Shown piece after piece: positions 15,499 to 24,228 of a stretch of 64,000 nucleotides of DNA. Both the position numbers and the translations under genes were made by a program. This stretch comes from Streptomyces sp. NBC_00536 (lineage in GTDB: Bacteria; Actinomycetota; Actinomycetes; Streptomycetales; Streptomycetaceae), in assembly GCF_036346295.1 (NCBI RefSeq), contig NZ_CP107819.1, forward strand, positions 496,001 to 560,000. The letters run 5' to 3'. The notes under the pieces were generated by a model that worked only from the letters and a program-made list of their open reading frames with translations, was not told the DNA's origin and did no database searches. The stretch's first letter is position 1. Each line of letters opens with the position of its first letter.

Positions 15499-17115
15499 AT
15501 GTCCCAGGGCTTCCTTCCCCCCACGTTCGACGAACCGACCTCCGAGCTGCTGCGCGAGCTGGAGCGGCCGGGGGGTGACGGCCGCCGGATGTTCCAGCTG
15601 CGGATCACCCCGGACGGCCGGCGGATCACGTTCGAGAAGGAGATCCGGGCGCGGTACTTCGGTCCGACCAGTCCGCGCGAGGACGACCACCGGTATGTGG
15701 TGTTCAAGGACCTCTATAGCGGCCGGCTCACACTGCTGCACTGGACGCATTTCGGGGCGCGGTCCCCCCAGCCGTACGGGGAGACGACCGACTTCTTCGT
15801 CACGCTCGCGGGCCACGACACGGACGTGAGCCGGGTCGACGAACTCGCGGCGGACCTCACCGGCGCCACCGCCCGCACCGCCGGGCTGAAGGCGGCCCAC
15901 GAGTTCTATGCGGCGGAGCGCGAGCAGGCGCGCTCGCGGCAGCTCCAGTACGAGCTGGACATGCTGCTCAGCGATGTCGCGATGCAGGCGAAGCACTACG
16001 GCGCGCAGGGTCTGGACGGCCCGGCCCTGGACGAGCTGCGCGCCCACCCCTTCTACCGGCTGGCCCGGGAGCACTGCCTGCTGATCGCGGGGGGCGACCG
16101 CGACTACAGCGCGCTCACCCATGACACCCGGCGCCGCGATCTGCTCAAGGGCAAGCGGCCGGTGGTGCGCGCGGAGTACGGCGATCTGGTCGAGACCCAG
16201 CCGACGGAGCTGACCGCGGCGGCGCCGGACCGCCGGCACACCCGCTACGCGAACCTGTTCTGGGAGAAGCACGAGAGCGAGGAGTTCTTCGTGCTCCGCC
16301 GGTGCCCCGCGGACCACGAGTTCAGCCGTGGCGGGGTGCCCCGCCCGGCCGAGGACGGCGACAACTTCGCCACGCTCGCGCTCTCCGAGGACCAGGACAT
16401 CTCCGGGGTCAGGGTGCTGGCGGACGACGGCGGGCGGCTGCCGTCGGCCGACGAGAGCGTGCCGCCCGCGCAGGGGCTCTCGGAGCCCTGGCCGGTGTAC
16501 GGCGGATACCCCGGTTACGGGGAGCAGCACGGAGGGTACGGGACGTACGAGGACTTCGAGGCGTTCGGGGGCGGCGAGTCCTACGAGGGCTCCGGCTCGT
16601 TCGCCGATGTCATGACCCGGCGCACCGCGATGGATCCGGCCGACGGGTCGTGCCGTACGCAGCGGTCCTACCGCGGCCGGGAGAAGGTCAACGCCCGCTG
16701 CCGGGTCACGATGGACCTGACGGACCGGGACGCCGGGGAGTGGACGGTGAAGGTGGCCGTGTGCGCGGACACCTTCAGCTGGGACGTCCTCTTCTGGGAC
16801 TGGCGCGACCACCGGTACGTCGCCACCGCCGAGGTGCGCACCGAGGCCGGGTACCGCGCCCGGTACGCCACGGGCGCCGCCGCCCACACGGTGCGCCGCA
16901 CCCACGGCCGGTGTGCGACGGGGGGCTACGCGGGCGAGCTGTCCTTCACCCTGCCCGTGGACTCGGGGCGGTACGTGGTCGAGTGGACCTACGACGTGCC
17001 GTGCGACAGCCCGGACAAGAACGACGGCTTCCCCTTCGGTTTCTCGCCGAACTTCTCCCCCGACCGCCATCTCACCGCCCGGGGCGCGGTGGTCGTGGAC
17101 ACGGCCGCCGGGTAG
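15499..17115 (+). CDS. unknown 538-aa protein with Tyr/Gly-rich linker
   Basis: I do not recognise this family. Three regions are visible. Residues 1-330 are mixed alpha/beta, with a beta-rich start (MFQLRITPDGRRITFEKEI, YVVFKDLYSGRLTLLHW) and a long charged helix (KAAHEFYAAEREQARSRQLQ). Residues about 330-375 are a low-complexity Tyr/Gly/Glu linker (YGGYPGYG, HGGYGTYEDF). Residues 380-538 look like a beta-sandwich with three Cys (SCRTQRS, NARCRV, RCATGG). No signal peptide is evident despite the cysteines. A direct-repeat pair lies just upstream. It ends 31 bp from a convergent permease gene. Confidence 0.75.
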   Translation: MSQGFLPPTFDEPTSELLRELERPGGDGRRMFQLRITPDGRRITFEKEIRARYFGPTSPREDDHRYVVFKDLYSGRLTLLHWTHFGARSPQPYGETTDFFVTLAGHDTDVSRVDELAADLTGATARTAGLKAAHEFYAAEREQARSRQLQYELDMLLSDVAMQAKHYGAQGLDGPALDELRAHPFYRLAREHCLLIAGGDRDYSALTHDTRRRDLLKGKRPVVRAEYGDLVETQPTELTAAAPDRRHTRYANLFWEKHESEEFFVLRRCPADHEFSRGGVPRPAEDGDNFATLALSEDQDISGVRVLADDGGRLPSADESVPPAQGLSEPWPVYGGYPGYGEQHGGYGTYEDFEAFGGGESYEGSGSFADVMTRRTAMDPADGSCRTQRSYRGREKVNARCRVTMDLTDRDAGEWTVKVAVCADTFSWDVLFWDWRDHRYVATAEVRTEAGYRARYATGAAAHTVRRTHGRCATGGYAGELSFTLPVDSGRYVVEWTYDVPCDSPDKNDGFPFGFSPNFSPDRHLTARGAVVVDTAAG

Positions 17116-17146
17116 CAGCCCGTGGGACCGGGGACTGGAGCCGTCG

Positions 17147-19078
17147 CTACGCCACGGGTTCGTCGTGCCGCGCGGATTCGAGCAGGTACGGTACGTCGAT
17201 CACGGCGACCCCGGGGGTGAACAGCAGCCGCGCCTTGAGCCGCAGCGCGTTCTGGTTGTGCAGGGGCTGCTCCCACCAGTGGCCCACGACGTACTCCGGG
17301 ATGACCACGGACAGCATGTCCGTGCCCTCCTTGGCGGCCTGTTCCTGCACGTAGGACAGGACGGGGCCGACGACCTCCCGGTACGGCGAGTGGAGGATCT
17401 TGAGCGGGATCCCCGGGTCGTGCTCGCCCCAGGCGGCGCGCAGCTGTTCCGCGTCCTCCTCGTCGGCGGCGACGCTGAGGGCCGTGAGGGTGTCGGGGCG
17501 CAGGCCGAGGGCGAAGCCGAGGGCTTTGAGCGTGGGGGCGTGCACGGAGGCGACGAGGACGACGACGTGGTGGCGGGCGGGTTTGCGCGGTTTGACGCCG
17601 GGGGCGACGGCGACCTGCCGGGCCACCAGGTCGTAGTGGCGGCGTACGCCCTTCATGCCGAGGAAGAGCAGCGGCATGGCGATGACGACGAGCCAGGCGC
17701 CGTGCGTGAACTTGGTGATCAGGACGATGACCAGGACCACCGCGGTCATCGCGGCGCCGATCGCGTTGATGGCGAGGCGGCGGTGGATGTGGACGCGCTC
17801 TTCGCGGCGGGTCTCGGGGGCCGCGAGTTCCTTGCGCCAGTGCCGGACCATGCCGGCCTGGGACAGGGTGAAGGAGACGAAGACGCCGATGATGTAGAGC
17901 TGGATGAGCCGGGTCAGCTCGGCGTCGAAGGCGACGATGAGGGCGATGGCGGCGAGCGCGAGGACCACGACGCCGTTGGAGTAGACGAGCCGGTCGCCGC
18001 GGTTGAAGAGCTGGCGCGGTGCGTAGCGGTCCTTGGCCAGGATCGAGGCCAGCATCGGGAATCCGTTGAAGGCGGTGTTCGCGGCGAGGATCAGGACGCC
18101 CGCGGTGACGGCCTGGAGCAGGTAGAAGAGGAAGTCCCAGCTGCCGAAGGTGGCGCGGCCGATCTGCGCGAGCGCGGTGGAGGTGGCTGTTCCGGCGGGC
18201 AGGCCCAGCTCGGTGGGGTCGGCGGCGACGTGCACCTTGTAGGACATCGCGAGCACCGTGATCCCGACGAACATGGTCACGGAGAGCACGCCCATGGCGG
18301 CGAGGGTGGTGGCCGCGTTGCGGGCCTTGGGCTTCTGGAAGGCGGGGACGCCGTTGCTGATCGCCTCGACGCCGGTGAGGGCGGTGCAGCCGGAGGCGAA
18401 GGCGCGCAGGGCGAGCAGGACCACGGCGAGTCCCGCGTAGGTCCCTTCGGCGGTGATGGGCAGCTCGGCTGATTCCGCGCGGATGGTGGTGCCGGTGCCC
18501 AGCCGGACGGCCGCGACCGCGAACATGATGTAGATGACGAGGACGAAGCCGTAGGTGGGGATCGCGAAGACCCGGCCCGACTCGCGCACGCCGCGCAGGT
18601 TCATCAAGGTCAGCAGCACCACGAAGCAGACCGAGAGGAGGACCATGTGGTCGTGCAGGGACGGGATGGCCGAGGTGATCGCGGCGACGCCGGAGACCAC
18701 GGAGACGGCGACGGTGAGGACGTAGTCGACGAGCAGGGCGCTGGCGGCGGTCAGCGCGGCGGTCGGGCCGAGGTTCTCGGAGCTGACGATGTAGGCGCCG
18801 CCGCCGCCCGGGTAGGCGTGGCAGGTCTGCCGGTAGGAGGCGACGACGACCACCATCAGGAAGACGATGGCGGCGGCCGCGTACCAGGCGAGGTGCAGCA
18901 GGGTGACGCCGCCGAGGGCGAGGATCAGCAGGATCTCCTCGGTGGCGTAGGCCACCGAGGAGAGCGGGTCGCTGCAGAAGATCGGCAGGGCGAGCCGTTT
19001 GGGCAGCAGGGTCTCGCCCAGCCGGGCGGTGTCGAGCGGTTCGCCGACCAGCACCCGTTTCGCGTTGATGCGCCTCAT
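17147..19078 (-). CDS. APC-superfamily permease with cytoplasmic C-terminal domain (KimA-like)
   Basis: The 643-aa membrane protein has about 12 hydrophobic helices over residues 30-450 with APC motifs (SSVAYATEEILL, YPGGGGAYIVSSENLG, LLVDYVLTVAVSVVSGVAAITS). The soluble C-terminal domain of about 170 residues (HHVVVLVASVHAPTLKALGFALGL, PYREVVGPVLSYVQ) resembles a universal-stress-protein fold. This organisation matches the KimA/YdaO group, known in Bacillus as a potassium importer inhibited by c-di-AMP; some APC relatives carry amino acids instead. No c-di-AMP riboswitch is recognisable in the 105-bp leader. It is a single-gene unit, convergent with the 538-aa gene. Confidence 0.88.
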   Translation of the reverse strand: MRRINAKRVLVGEPLDTARLGETLLPKRLALPIFCSDPLSSVAYATEEILLILALGGVTLLHLAWYAAAAIVFLMVVVVASYRQTCHAYPGGGGAYIVSSENLGPTAALTAASALLVDYVLTVAVSVVSGVAAITSAIPSLHDHMVLLSVCFVVLLTLMNLRGVRESGRVFAIPTYGFVLVIYIMFAVAAVRLGTGTTIRAESAELPITAEGTYAGLAVVLLALRAFASGCTALTGVEAISNGVPAFQKPKARNAATTLAAMGVLSVTMFVGITVLAMSYKVHVAADPTELGLPAGTATSTALAQIGRATFGSWDFLFYLLQAVTAGVLILAANTAFNGFPMLASILAKDRYAPRQLFNRGDRLVYSNGVVVLALAAIALIVAFDAELTRLIQLYIIGVFVSFTLSQAGMVRHWRKELAAPETRREERVHIHRRLAINAIGAAMTAVVLVIVLITKFTHGAWLVVIAMPLLFLGMKGVRRHYDLVARQVAVAPGVKPRKPARHHVVVLVASVHAPTLKALGFALGLRPDTLTALSVAADEEDAEQLRAAWGEHDPGIPLKILHSPYREVVGPVLSYVQEQAAKEGTDMLSVVIPEYVVGHWWEQPLHNQNALRLKARLLFTPGVAVIDVPYLLESARHDEPVA

Positions 19079-19183
19079 TCATGCATGATCAGCTGTTCGT
19101 GACGGTTCCTGCCCGTTTTATGGGGCACCCGGGGGAAGCGCGGGAAACCCGCCGGGAAGCACCACGGCGGCCGGACCGCCGCG

Positions 19184-19639
19184 TCACATCCGGGCGGCCG
19201 CCGACTTGATGGCCTCGCGGATGCGGACGTACGTCCCGCAGCGGCAGATGTTGGCGATCGCGTCGATGTCCGCGTCCGTGGGGGTGGCGGTCCGCTTCAG
19301 CAGCGCCACGGCGGCCATGATCTGGCCGGGCTGGCAGAAGCCGCACTGCGAGACGTCCTGCTCCAGCCAGGCCTCCTGGACCGGGTGGAGGGTGTCGCCG
19401 TCCGCGAGCCCCTCGATCGTGGTGACCTCGCGCCCGGCGCAGGCCTTGACCGGCACCACGCACGGGCGGATGTCGGCGCCGTCGAGGTGACTGGTGCAGG
19501 CCTTGCAGACGTCGACCCCGCAGCCGTACTTGGGTCCGCGGATGCCCAGCAGGTCGCGCAGGACCCACAGCAGGGGCAGGTCGTCGGGCGCGTCCACGGT
19601 GACGCTCCGCCCGTTGACGGTGAAGGTGTGCGAGGGCAC
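19184..19639 (-). CDS. [2Fe-2S] subunit of a molybdenum hydroxylase (isoquinoline oxidoreductase alpha type)
   Basis: The 151-aa protein has a plant-type [2Fe-2S] ferredoxin domain (Cys40, Cys45, Cys48, Cys60; motif [10 protein letters not shown]) followed by the helical [2Fe-2S]-binding domain (Cys99, Cys102, Cys132, Cys134; [10 protein letters not shown] and CRCGTY). It carries electrons from the molybdopterin subunit encoded immediately upstream (9-bp gap, same strand). It matches small subunits of two-subunit aldehyde or isoquinoline oxidoreductases that have no FAD subunit. Confidence 0.95.
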   Translation of the reverse strand: MPSHTFTVNGRSVTVDAPDDLPLLWVLRDLLGIRGPKYGCGVDVCKACTSHLDGADIRPCVVPVKACAGREVTTIEGLADGDTLHPVQEAWLEQDVSQCGFCQPGQIMAAVALLKRTATPTDADIDAIANICRCGTYVRIREAIKSAAARM

Positions 19640-19648
19640 GGCGTACTC

Positions 19649-21892
19649 CTAGCGCGGGTAGGGGGTGAAGTCGACGTCGAAGTCGAGGGGGAAGCTGCGC
19701 GGCTTGGTGCCGGTGGCGCGCGCGTAGGCGTTGGCGATCGCCCCGACCGCGGCCGGTACGCCGAGTTCGCCCGCCCCGCCCGGCTCCTCACCGGTGGCGG
19801 GCAGGACGAAGACCCGCACGTCGGGCGGGGTGTCGCGCTGGAGCGCCCAGTGGAACTGGCTGTAACTGCCCTCCAGCGGGAGCCCCTTGTCCAGGTGCAG
19901 CCCGGCCCGCAGGGTGGTGGAGATGGCGTCGGTGAGCCCGCCGATCATCTGGGCCTCCAGCCCGCGCGGGTTGACCGGGCGGCCGACGTCCACGGCGATG
20001 ACCGCCTTGGTGACCCGCACGTGCTGCGGATCGCGGGTGTCGATCTCGACCAGGCAGGCCGTGCGGGACTTGTACTCCTCGTGGAAGGCGATGCCCTGGG
20101 CGCAGCCCGCGGGCAGGGTCCGCCCCCACTGCCCCTCGGTGGCCGCCTTGTCGAGCACCGCGCGCTGGTCGGCCCGTTTGAGGAAGGAGCGCCGGAAGGC
20201 GTACGGGTCCTTGCCGAGCCGGGCCGCCAGCTCGTCCACCATGATCTCCTCCGCGCCCCGGGTGTTGGCGGAGTAGACCGAGCGCCAGGACCCGGTGGGG
20301 ACACCGGTGGGCACCTCGGTGAGCAACTGGGTGGTGAGGCCGAAGTTGTAGGGGGACTTCACGGTGGTCAGGAAGAGGGTCTGGGCCAGGGTCGCGTTGC
20401 CGATGCCCAGCGGCAGGCTGGCGGCGGTCGCGGTGATGATTTCGCCCAGGCCGTGCCGGAAGTCGGTCTCGACGGCCGCGACCCGGTGTTCGAAGCTGAG
20501 CACCTCGCCGAGCGCGTAGGTGGCGCGGATCCGGTGGTGGGTGGCCGGGCGCATCCGCCCGTGCCGGGTGTCGTCCACCCGGGTCCACATCAGCCGGACC
20601 GGGCGGCGGCAGGCCTTCGAGACCCGCGCCGCCTCCAGGGCCGCGTCGAAGAACAGCCGGCGTCCGAAGGAACCGCCGGCCTGGACCACATGGACCGTGA
20701 CCTTGTCGAGCGGCAGGCCGAGTTCGGCGGCGATGGTCTCGCGGGCGACGATCGGGGACTTCAGCCCGGACCAGATCTCGGCGCGGTCCTCGCGCACGTC
20801 GGCCACCGCCGAGTTGGTCTCCATCGGGGCGTGGCTGACGAAGGCGAAGTCGAACTCGCCGTCCACGTACGGGGTGAGCAGCGGCGGCAGCAGCGGCACC
20901 GGGTTGGCGGTGCGCAGCTTCGCCCGGACCTGGTCGTCGGAGAGCGCGTCGGCGGGCCCGGGACCCCAGGTGACCTGGAGGGCGGCCTTGGCGTCGATGG
21001 CCTGGCCGAAGGTCTCGGCGACGACGGCGACCCCGGTGGCGACGGTGACCACGTCCAGGACGCCCGGCATGGCCTTGACGGCGGCCAGGTTGGCGACGGA
21101 GCGGACGGAGCCGCCGAGGGTGGGCGGGCGGCGCAGGACGCAGGGCTTGGCGCCGGGCACGTCGAGGTCGAGGGTGTACTGCTGTTTCCCCGTCACCATG
21201 GCGCGGGCGTCGATCCGGCCGGTGGGCGTGCCGATCAGGGTCTGTCGCGCGGCGGGCTTCGGGGCGGCGCCGAGGACGATCAGACCCGGGTCGGCGGCGG
21301 CCGCGGCGAGGGCGCCGTAGCCGAGGGTACGGCCGTCGGGGGCGCGGACGGCGCCGTTCGCGGTGGTCAGGCCCGCGGCCGGGGTGTTCCAGCGGTGGGC
21401 GGCCGCGGCGACCAGGCGGGCGCGGGCGGTCGCGGCGCACTGGCGGACCGGTCCGTACAGCGAGCGGATCGCGTTGGAGCTGCCGGTGAGCTGGTTGAAG
21501 AGCAGCTCGGGGCGGGCGTCGTCCAGTTCGACGCGTACGGCGGCCAGCGGGGCGTCGAGTTCCTCGGCCACCAGCATGGCGACCGCGGTGGTGAGTCCCT
21601 GGCCGACCTCTTCGCGGGGCAGCCGGAACCGGATGGTCCCGTCGGCCTCGACGGTGAGCAGCAGCAGGGCGGAGGTCGGCGCCCCGGCCAGGATGAAGAT
21701 GTCCCCGAGGTCGACCAGGTCCGCGATGGCGGGCAGGGTGGGGATGGCGGCGTGGGCGCTCTGCGGCGCGAGGGCGTCGGCCCCGGCGCGGGTCACCAGG
21801 GCGAGGGTGGGAGCGGCGACCAGGTAGGTGAGGAAGCCGCGGCGGCTCTGCCCCTGCCCCGTCGTGCCGCTCGCTCCGGTCGTTCCCGTCAT
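19649..21892 (-). CDS. molybdopterin subunit of a xanthine-dehydrogenase-family oxidoreductase (isoquinoline oxidoreductase beta type)
   Basis: The 747-aa catalytic subunit starts with a twin-arginine signal (SRRGFL at 16-21, then a hydrophobic stretch), so the pair is probably exported folded, or exported with the Fe-S subunit by hitchhiking. Molybdenum-cofactor segments follow: EEVGQGLTTAVAMLVAEEL, GGSFGRRLFFD, ETNSAVADV, and the terminal GGAGELGVPAAVGAIANAYARATG containing the active-site Glu. Together with the gene downstream it would hydroxylate an aldehyde or N-heterocycle. No XdhC/CoxF-type maturation gene and no cytochrome subunit are present in the window, so the electron acceptor is unknown. 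Confidence 0.93.
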   Translation of the reverse strand: MTGTTGASGTTGQGQSRRGFLTYLVAAPTLALVTRAGADALAPQSAHAAIPTLPAIADLVDLGDIFILAGAPTSALLLLTVEADGTIRFRLPREEVGQGLTTAVAMLVAEELDAPLAAVRVELDDARPELLFNQLTGSSNAIRSLYGPVRQCAATARARLVAAAAHRWNTPAAGLTTANGAVRAPDGRTLGYGALAAAAADPGLIVLGAAPKPAARQTLIGTPTGRIDARAMVTGKQQYTLDLDVPGAKPCVLRRPPTLGGSVRSVANLAAVKAMPGVLDVVTVATGVAVVAETFGQAIDAKAALQVTWGPGPADALSDDQVRAKLRTANPVPLLPPLLTPYVDGEFDFAFVSHAPMETNSAVADVREDRAEIWSGLKSPIVARETIAAELGLPLDKVTVHVVQAGGSFGRRLFFDAALEAARVSKACRRPVRLMWTRVDDTRHGRMRPATHHRIRATYALGEVLSFEHRVAAVETDFRHGLGEIITATAASLPLGIGNATLAQTLFLTTVKSPYNFGLTTQLLTEVPTGVPTGSWRSVYSANTRGAEEIMVDELAARLGKDPYAFRRSFLKRADQRAVLDKAATEGQWGRTLPAGCAQGIAFHEEYKSRTACLVEIDTRDPQHVRVTKAVIAVDVGRPVNPRGLEAQMIGGLTDAISTTLRAGLHLDKGLPLEGSYSQFHWALQRDTPPDVRVFVLPATGEEPGGAGELGVPAAVGAIANAYARATGTKPRSFPLDFDVDFTPYPR

Positions 21893-22260
21893 ATGGCTGC
21901 GCCCCGCCCTGTTCGCCGTACCCCACTTGGCTCATTACCGGCACGTAGAGTAGCGATCACCGCGGGTGCAGGGAAGTCATGGCCGGGACGCGGGGTCCTC
22001 CGTTCGGGGGGCGTGCGGCGGGGCGTCGTGACACGGGGTCCGGACGGACCGGTGGCGGGTCCCACTCGCACGGTTCGGCCGTACGCACGAATGCGCCGCG
22101 CCGGTCGGCGGATTCCGGCCAGTCCCGCGCCACCTCGCGCCACCCCACCCGCGCCACCCCACCCCACGTCCCCGGTGCGGCGCGCCGAGCCGCCCGTCCG
22201 GGCGGACCATGGAAGGAGCACCACCGCAGACACCACAGGACAGTGAGGAGGTGGAGCGCC
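21893..22260. other. intergenic region between divergent genes
   Basis: This 368-bp gap separates the molybdopterin subunit (start 21892, minus) from the nickel-binding protein gene (start 22261, plus) and must hold both promoters. I see no convincing -10/-35 pair. Around 22120-22175 it contains short imperfect repeats of GCGCCACCCCACC. Frames crossing the gap have Arg/Pro/Gly-rich translations and do not look coding. Confidence 0.6.
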
Positions 22261-22509
22261 GTGAGCTTGTTCATGGATGTCCACCAGGGCATGCACGGCA
22301 TCACCGAGGAGCAGTTGTCGGCCGCCCACCGGGCGGACCTGGCGATCGAGGCCGAAGAGGGCGTGCACTTCGAGCGCGCCTGGGCCGACCCGGCGTCGGG
22401 CACGGTGTACTGCCTCTCCGAGGCGCCTTCGGCCGAGGCGGTCCAGCGGATCCACGAGCGGGCCGGGCACCCGGCCACGGAGATCCACCCGGTTCCGGTC
22501 AGCGTCTGA
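22261..22509 (+). CDS. SCO4226-type nickel-binding protein (DUF4242)
   Basis: The 82-aa protein matches the small ferredoxin-like-fold nickel-binding family represented by S. coelicolor SCO4226: FMDVHQGMHGIT, ADLAIEAEEGVHFERAWADP, GTVYCLSEAPSAEAVQRIHERAGH and EIHPVPV. His, Glu and Cys residues in these motifs are candidate metal ligands. The GTG start at 22261 has GAGGAGGT 8 nt upstream, which rules out the long upstream extension of the frame. It is followed after 177 bp by a phosphatase gene on the same strand. Confidence 0.95.
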   Translation: MSLFMDVHQGMHGITEEQLSAAHRADLAIEAEEGVHFERAWADPASGTVYCLSEAPSAEAVQRIHERAGHPATEIHPVPVSV

Positions 22510-22686
22510 CGCCCTGACCGGATCTGTTCGTACAGCCAAGGGGGGGCCGGGAGGCCTTTGACATATGACGGAGGCAGGAACGGCGCTGATGTTGCCAAAC
22601 GGCTTACAGCCCATTGCCGTCTGTGCAACAGTCGTAACCGGTCCTTCCTTCAGACTTGGCCGTGCCGCGCCTGTATCGGAGTTCTC

Positions 22687-24138
22687 ATGCCGTCCCACCT
22701 GTTCGCGGGCCGTCCCGCGCAGCCCCCCCGGCCCGGGTCGGTGGACGCGCTGATCACGCAGACCCGTCGGTTGCGCGGAGACGTGGACGCGGTGCGCCGC
22801 GACACCGTCGTGGACGACGACGACCCGCAGGGGCGCTGGCAGCGCGCGCTGTGCGACCTCGCCGTGCACCACCTCGACGACCTGGGCGAGCACCTGGGGC
22901 AGCTCAAGGAAGGCCTGCCCGCCATTCCCTCGCCCGCGAACGGGGCCCCGTACCGGACGGCCGCGCACCAGCCCGCGCCGGAGCCCGGCACGGAGCACGC
23001 GCAGCAGACCCGGGTCGGCAGCGCCGAGTGGAACCTGCTCACCGACGAAGTCAGCTGGTCCGACGAGCTGTTCGTGATCTTCGGCCGCTCCCCCGAGGCC
23101 GGCCCGCTCTCCCTGGACGAGCTGGGCTCCACCCTGTTCGTCGAGGACCAGCCCCTGCTCACCGCGATGGTGACGGCCTGTCTGGTCGACGGCAAGGCCA
23201 TCGACGGCGAGTTCCGCATCGTCCGCGCGGACGGCCGGGTTCGCACCCTGCACATGCGCGGGGAGCCCGTGCTCGACGAGTCCGACGGCTGTACGGCGTC
23301 CATGTGGGCCGTCCTGCGCGATGTGAGCGACCTGCGGCGCAGCGAACGCGCGGTGCGCGAGACCCGCGACTCCCTCCAGCAGCAGCGGCAGATCGCCCAG
23401 ACCGAACACCGCCTGGCGGTGGAACTCCAGGAGGCGGTCCTCCCCCCGTGGGGCGGCACCCTGCGCTTCCCGCACGCCGCCGCGGGCGCCCTGGACGTGG
23501 CCGCCCACTACCTCCCCTCGGCGACGAGCGCCCTGATCGGCGGCGACTGGTACGACGCCCTGGAACTGCCCGACGGGCGCTCCATGCTCACGGTCGGAGA
23601 CCTGACCGGACACGGGGTCACCGCCACCTCGGGCATGGCGATGATGCTCGGCGCGCTGCGCGGCATGGCGATGGCCGGGATCGAGCCGGGCCCCCTGATG
23701 GGCTGGCTGAACCAACTGCTGGAGACCTCCGTCCAGCCCGCGCTCGGCTCCGCCGTGTGCTGCAGCTACGACCCCGCCCGCCGGGTGCTCTCCTGGGCCC
23801 AGGCCGGGCACCCGGCACCGCTGCTCTTCCGGGGCGGCCACGGCCGCGCCCTGCAGCCGCCGGAGGGCATCCTGCTGGGCGCGACCTCCGGGGCGGCGTA
23901 CGGGCAGCGCGAGGAACGGCTTGAACCGGGCGACGTCCTCGTCCTGCACACGGACGGACTGACGCCGCGCAGCATCGAGTTCAGCCGGGCGGACGGCGCG
24001 GAGCGGCTGCTGGCGCTCGCACCCCGGTTCGCGGTGGCCCGCTCGGCCCAGGACTGCGTACGGACGGTCATCGAGGAGTTCGGCGACACCGGGCGCGAGG
24101 ACGACGCGTGCGTCCTGGTCGCCAGGGTCGGGGAGTGA
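22687..24138 (+). CDS. PAS-domain PP2C/SpoIIE-type serine phosphatase
   Basis: The 483-aa protein has a helical N-terminus (about 1-90), a PAS domain (about 105-215: WNLLTDEVSWSDELFVIFGRS, EFRIVRADGRVRTLHMRGEP), a short coiled coil (RETRDSLQQQRQIAQTEHRL) and a SpoIIE/RsbU phosphatase domain (about 245-480). The last shows the metal-binding GGDWYDALE, VGDLTGHG and the final REDDACVL. Such enzymes dephosphorylate anti-anti-sigma factors. No kinase domain is attached, unlike the phosphatase at 48408. Start ATG 22687 opens MPSHLFAGRP; longer in-frame starts exist but the preceding translation is not conserved-looking. Confidence 0.9.
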   Translation: MPSHLFAGRPAQPPRPGSVDALITQTRRLRGDVDAVRRDTVVDDDDPQGRWQRALCDLAVHHLDDLGEHLGQLKEGLPAIPSPANGAPYRTAAHQPAPEPGTEHAQQTRVGSAEWNLLTDEVSWSDELFVIFGRSPEAGPLSLDELGSTLFVEDQPLLTAMVTACLVDGKAIDGEFRIVRADGRVRTLHMRGEPVLDESDGCTASMWAVLRDVSDLRRSERAVRETRDSLQQQRQIAQTEHRLAVELQEAVLPPWGGTLRFPHAAAGALDVAAHYLPSATSALIGGDWYDALELPDGRSMLTVGDLTGHGVTATSGMAMMLGALRGMAMAGIEPGPLMGWLNQLLETSVQPALGSAVCCSYDPARRVLSWAQAGHPAPLLFRGGHGRALQPPEGILLGATSGAAYGQREERLEPGDVLVLHTDGLTPRSIEFSRADGAERLLALAPRFAVARSAQDCVRTVIEEFGDTGREDDACVLVARVGE

Positions 24139-24175
24139 GCCGCACCATCCAAGAGGTGGTGGAGCAGAGGTCCGG

Positions 24176-24197
24176 GGCCGCGCCGACGGGCGCGGCC
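24176..24197. terminator. bidirectional terminator between convergent genes
   Basis: Perfect 9-bp GC-rich stem (GGCCGCGCC / GGCGCGGCC) with GACG loop followed by TT, placed between the stop of the phosphatase gene (24138) and the stop of the NsdA-like gene (24229). Confidence 0.7.
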
Positions 24198-24228
24198 TTC
24201 GTCGTATCCGTGATCGTTTCCGTGGTCG

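Noticed and set aside
22558..22590. TTGACA at 22558-22563 as a promoter for the PAS-PP2C gene
   Set aside because: No -10-like hexamer occurs 16-19 bp downstream.
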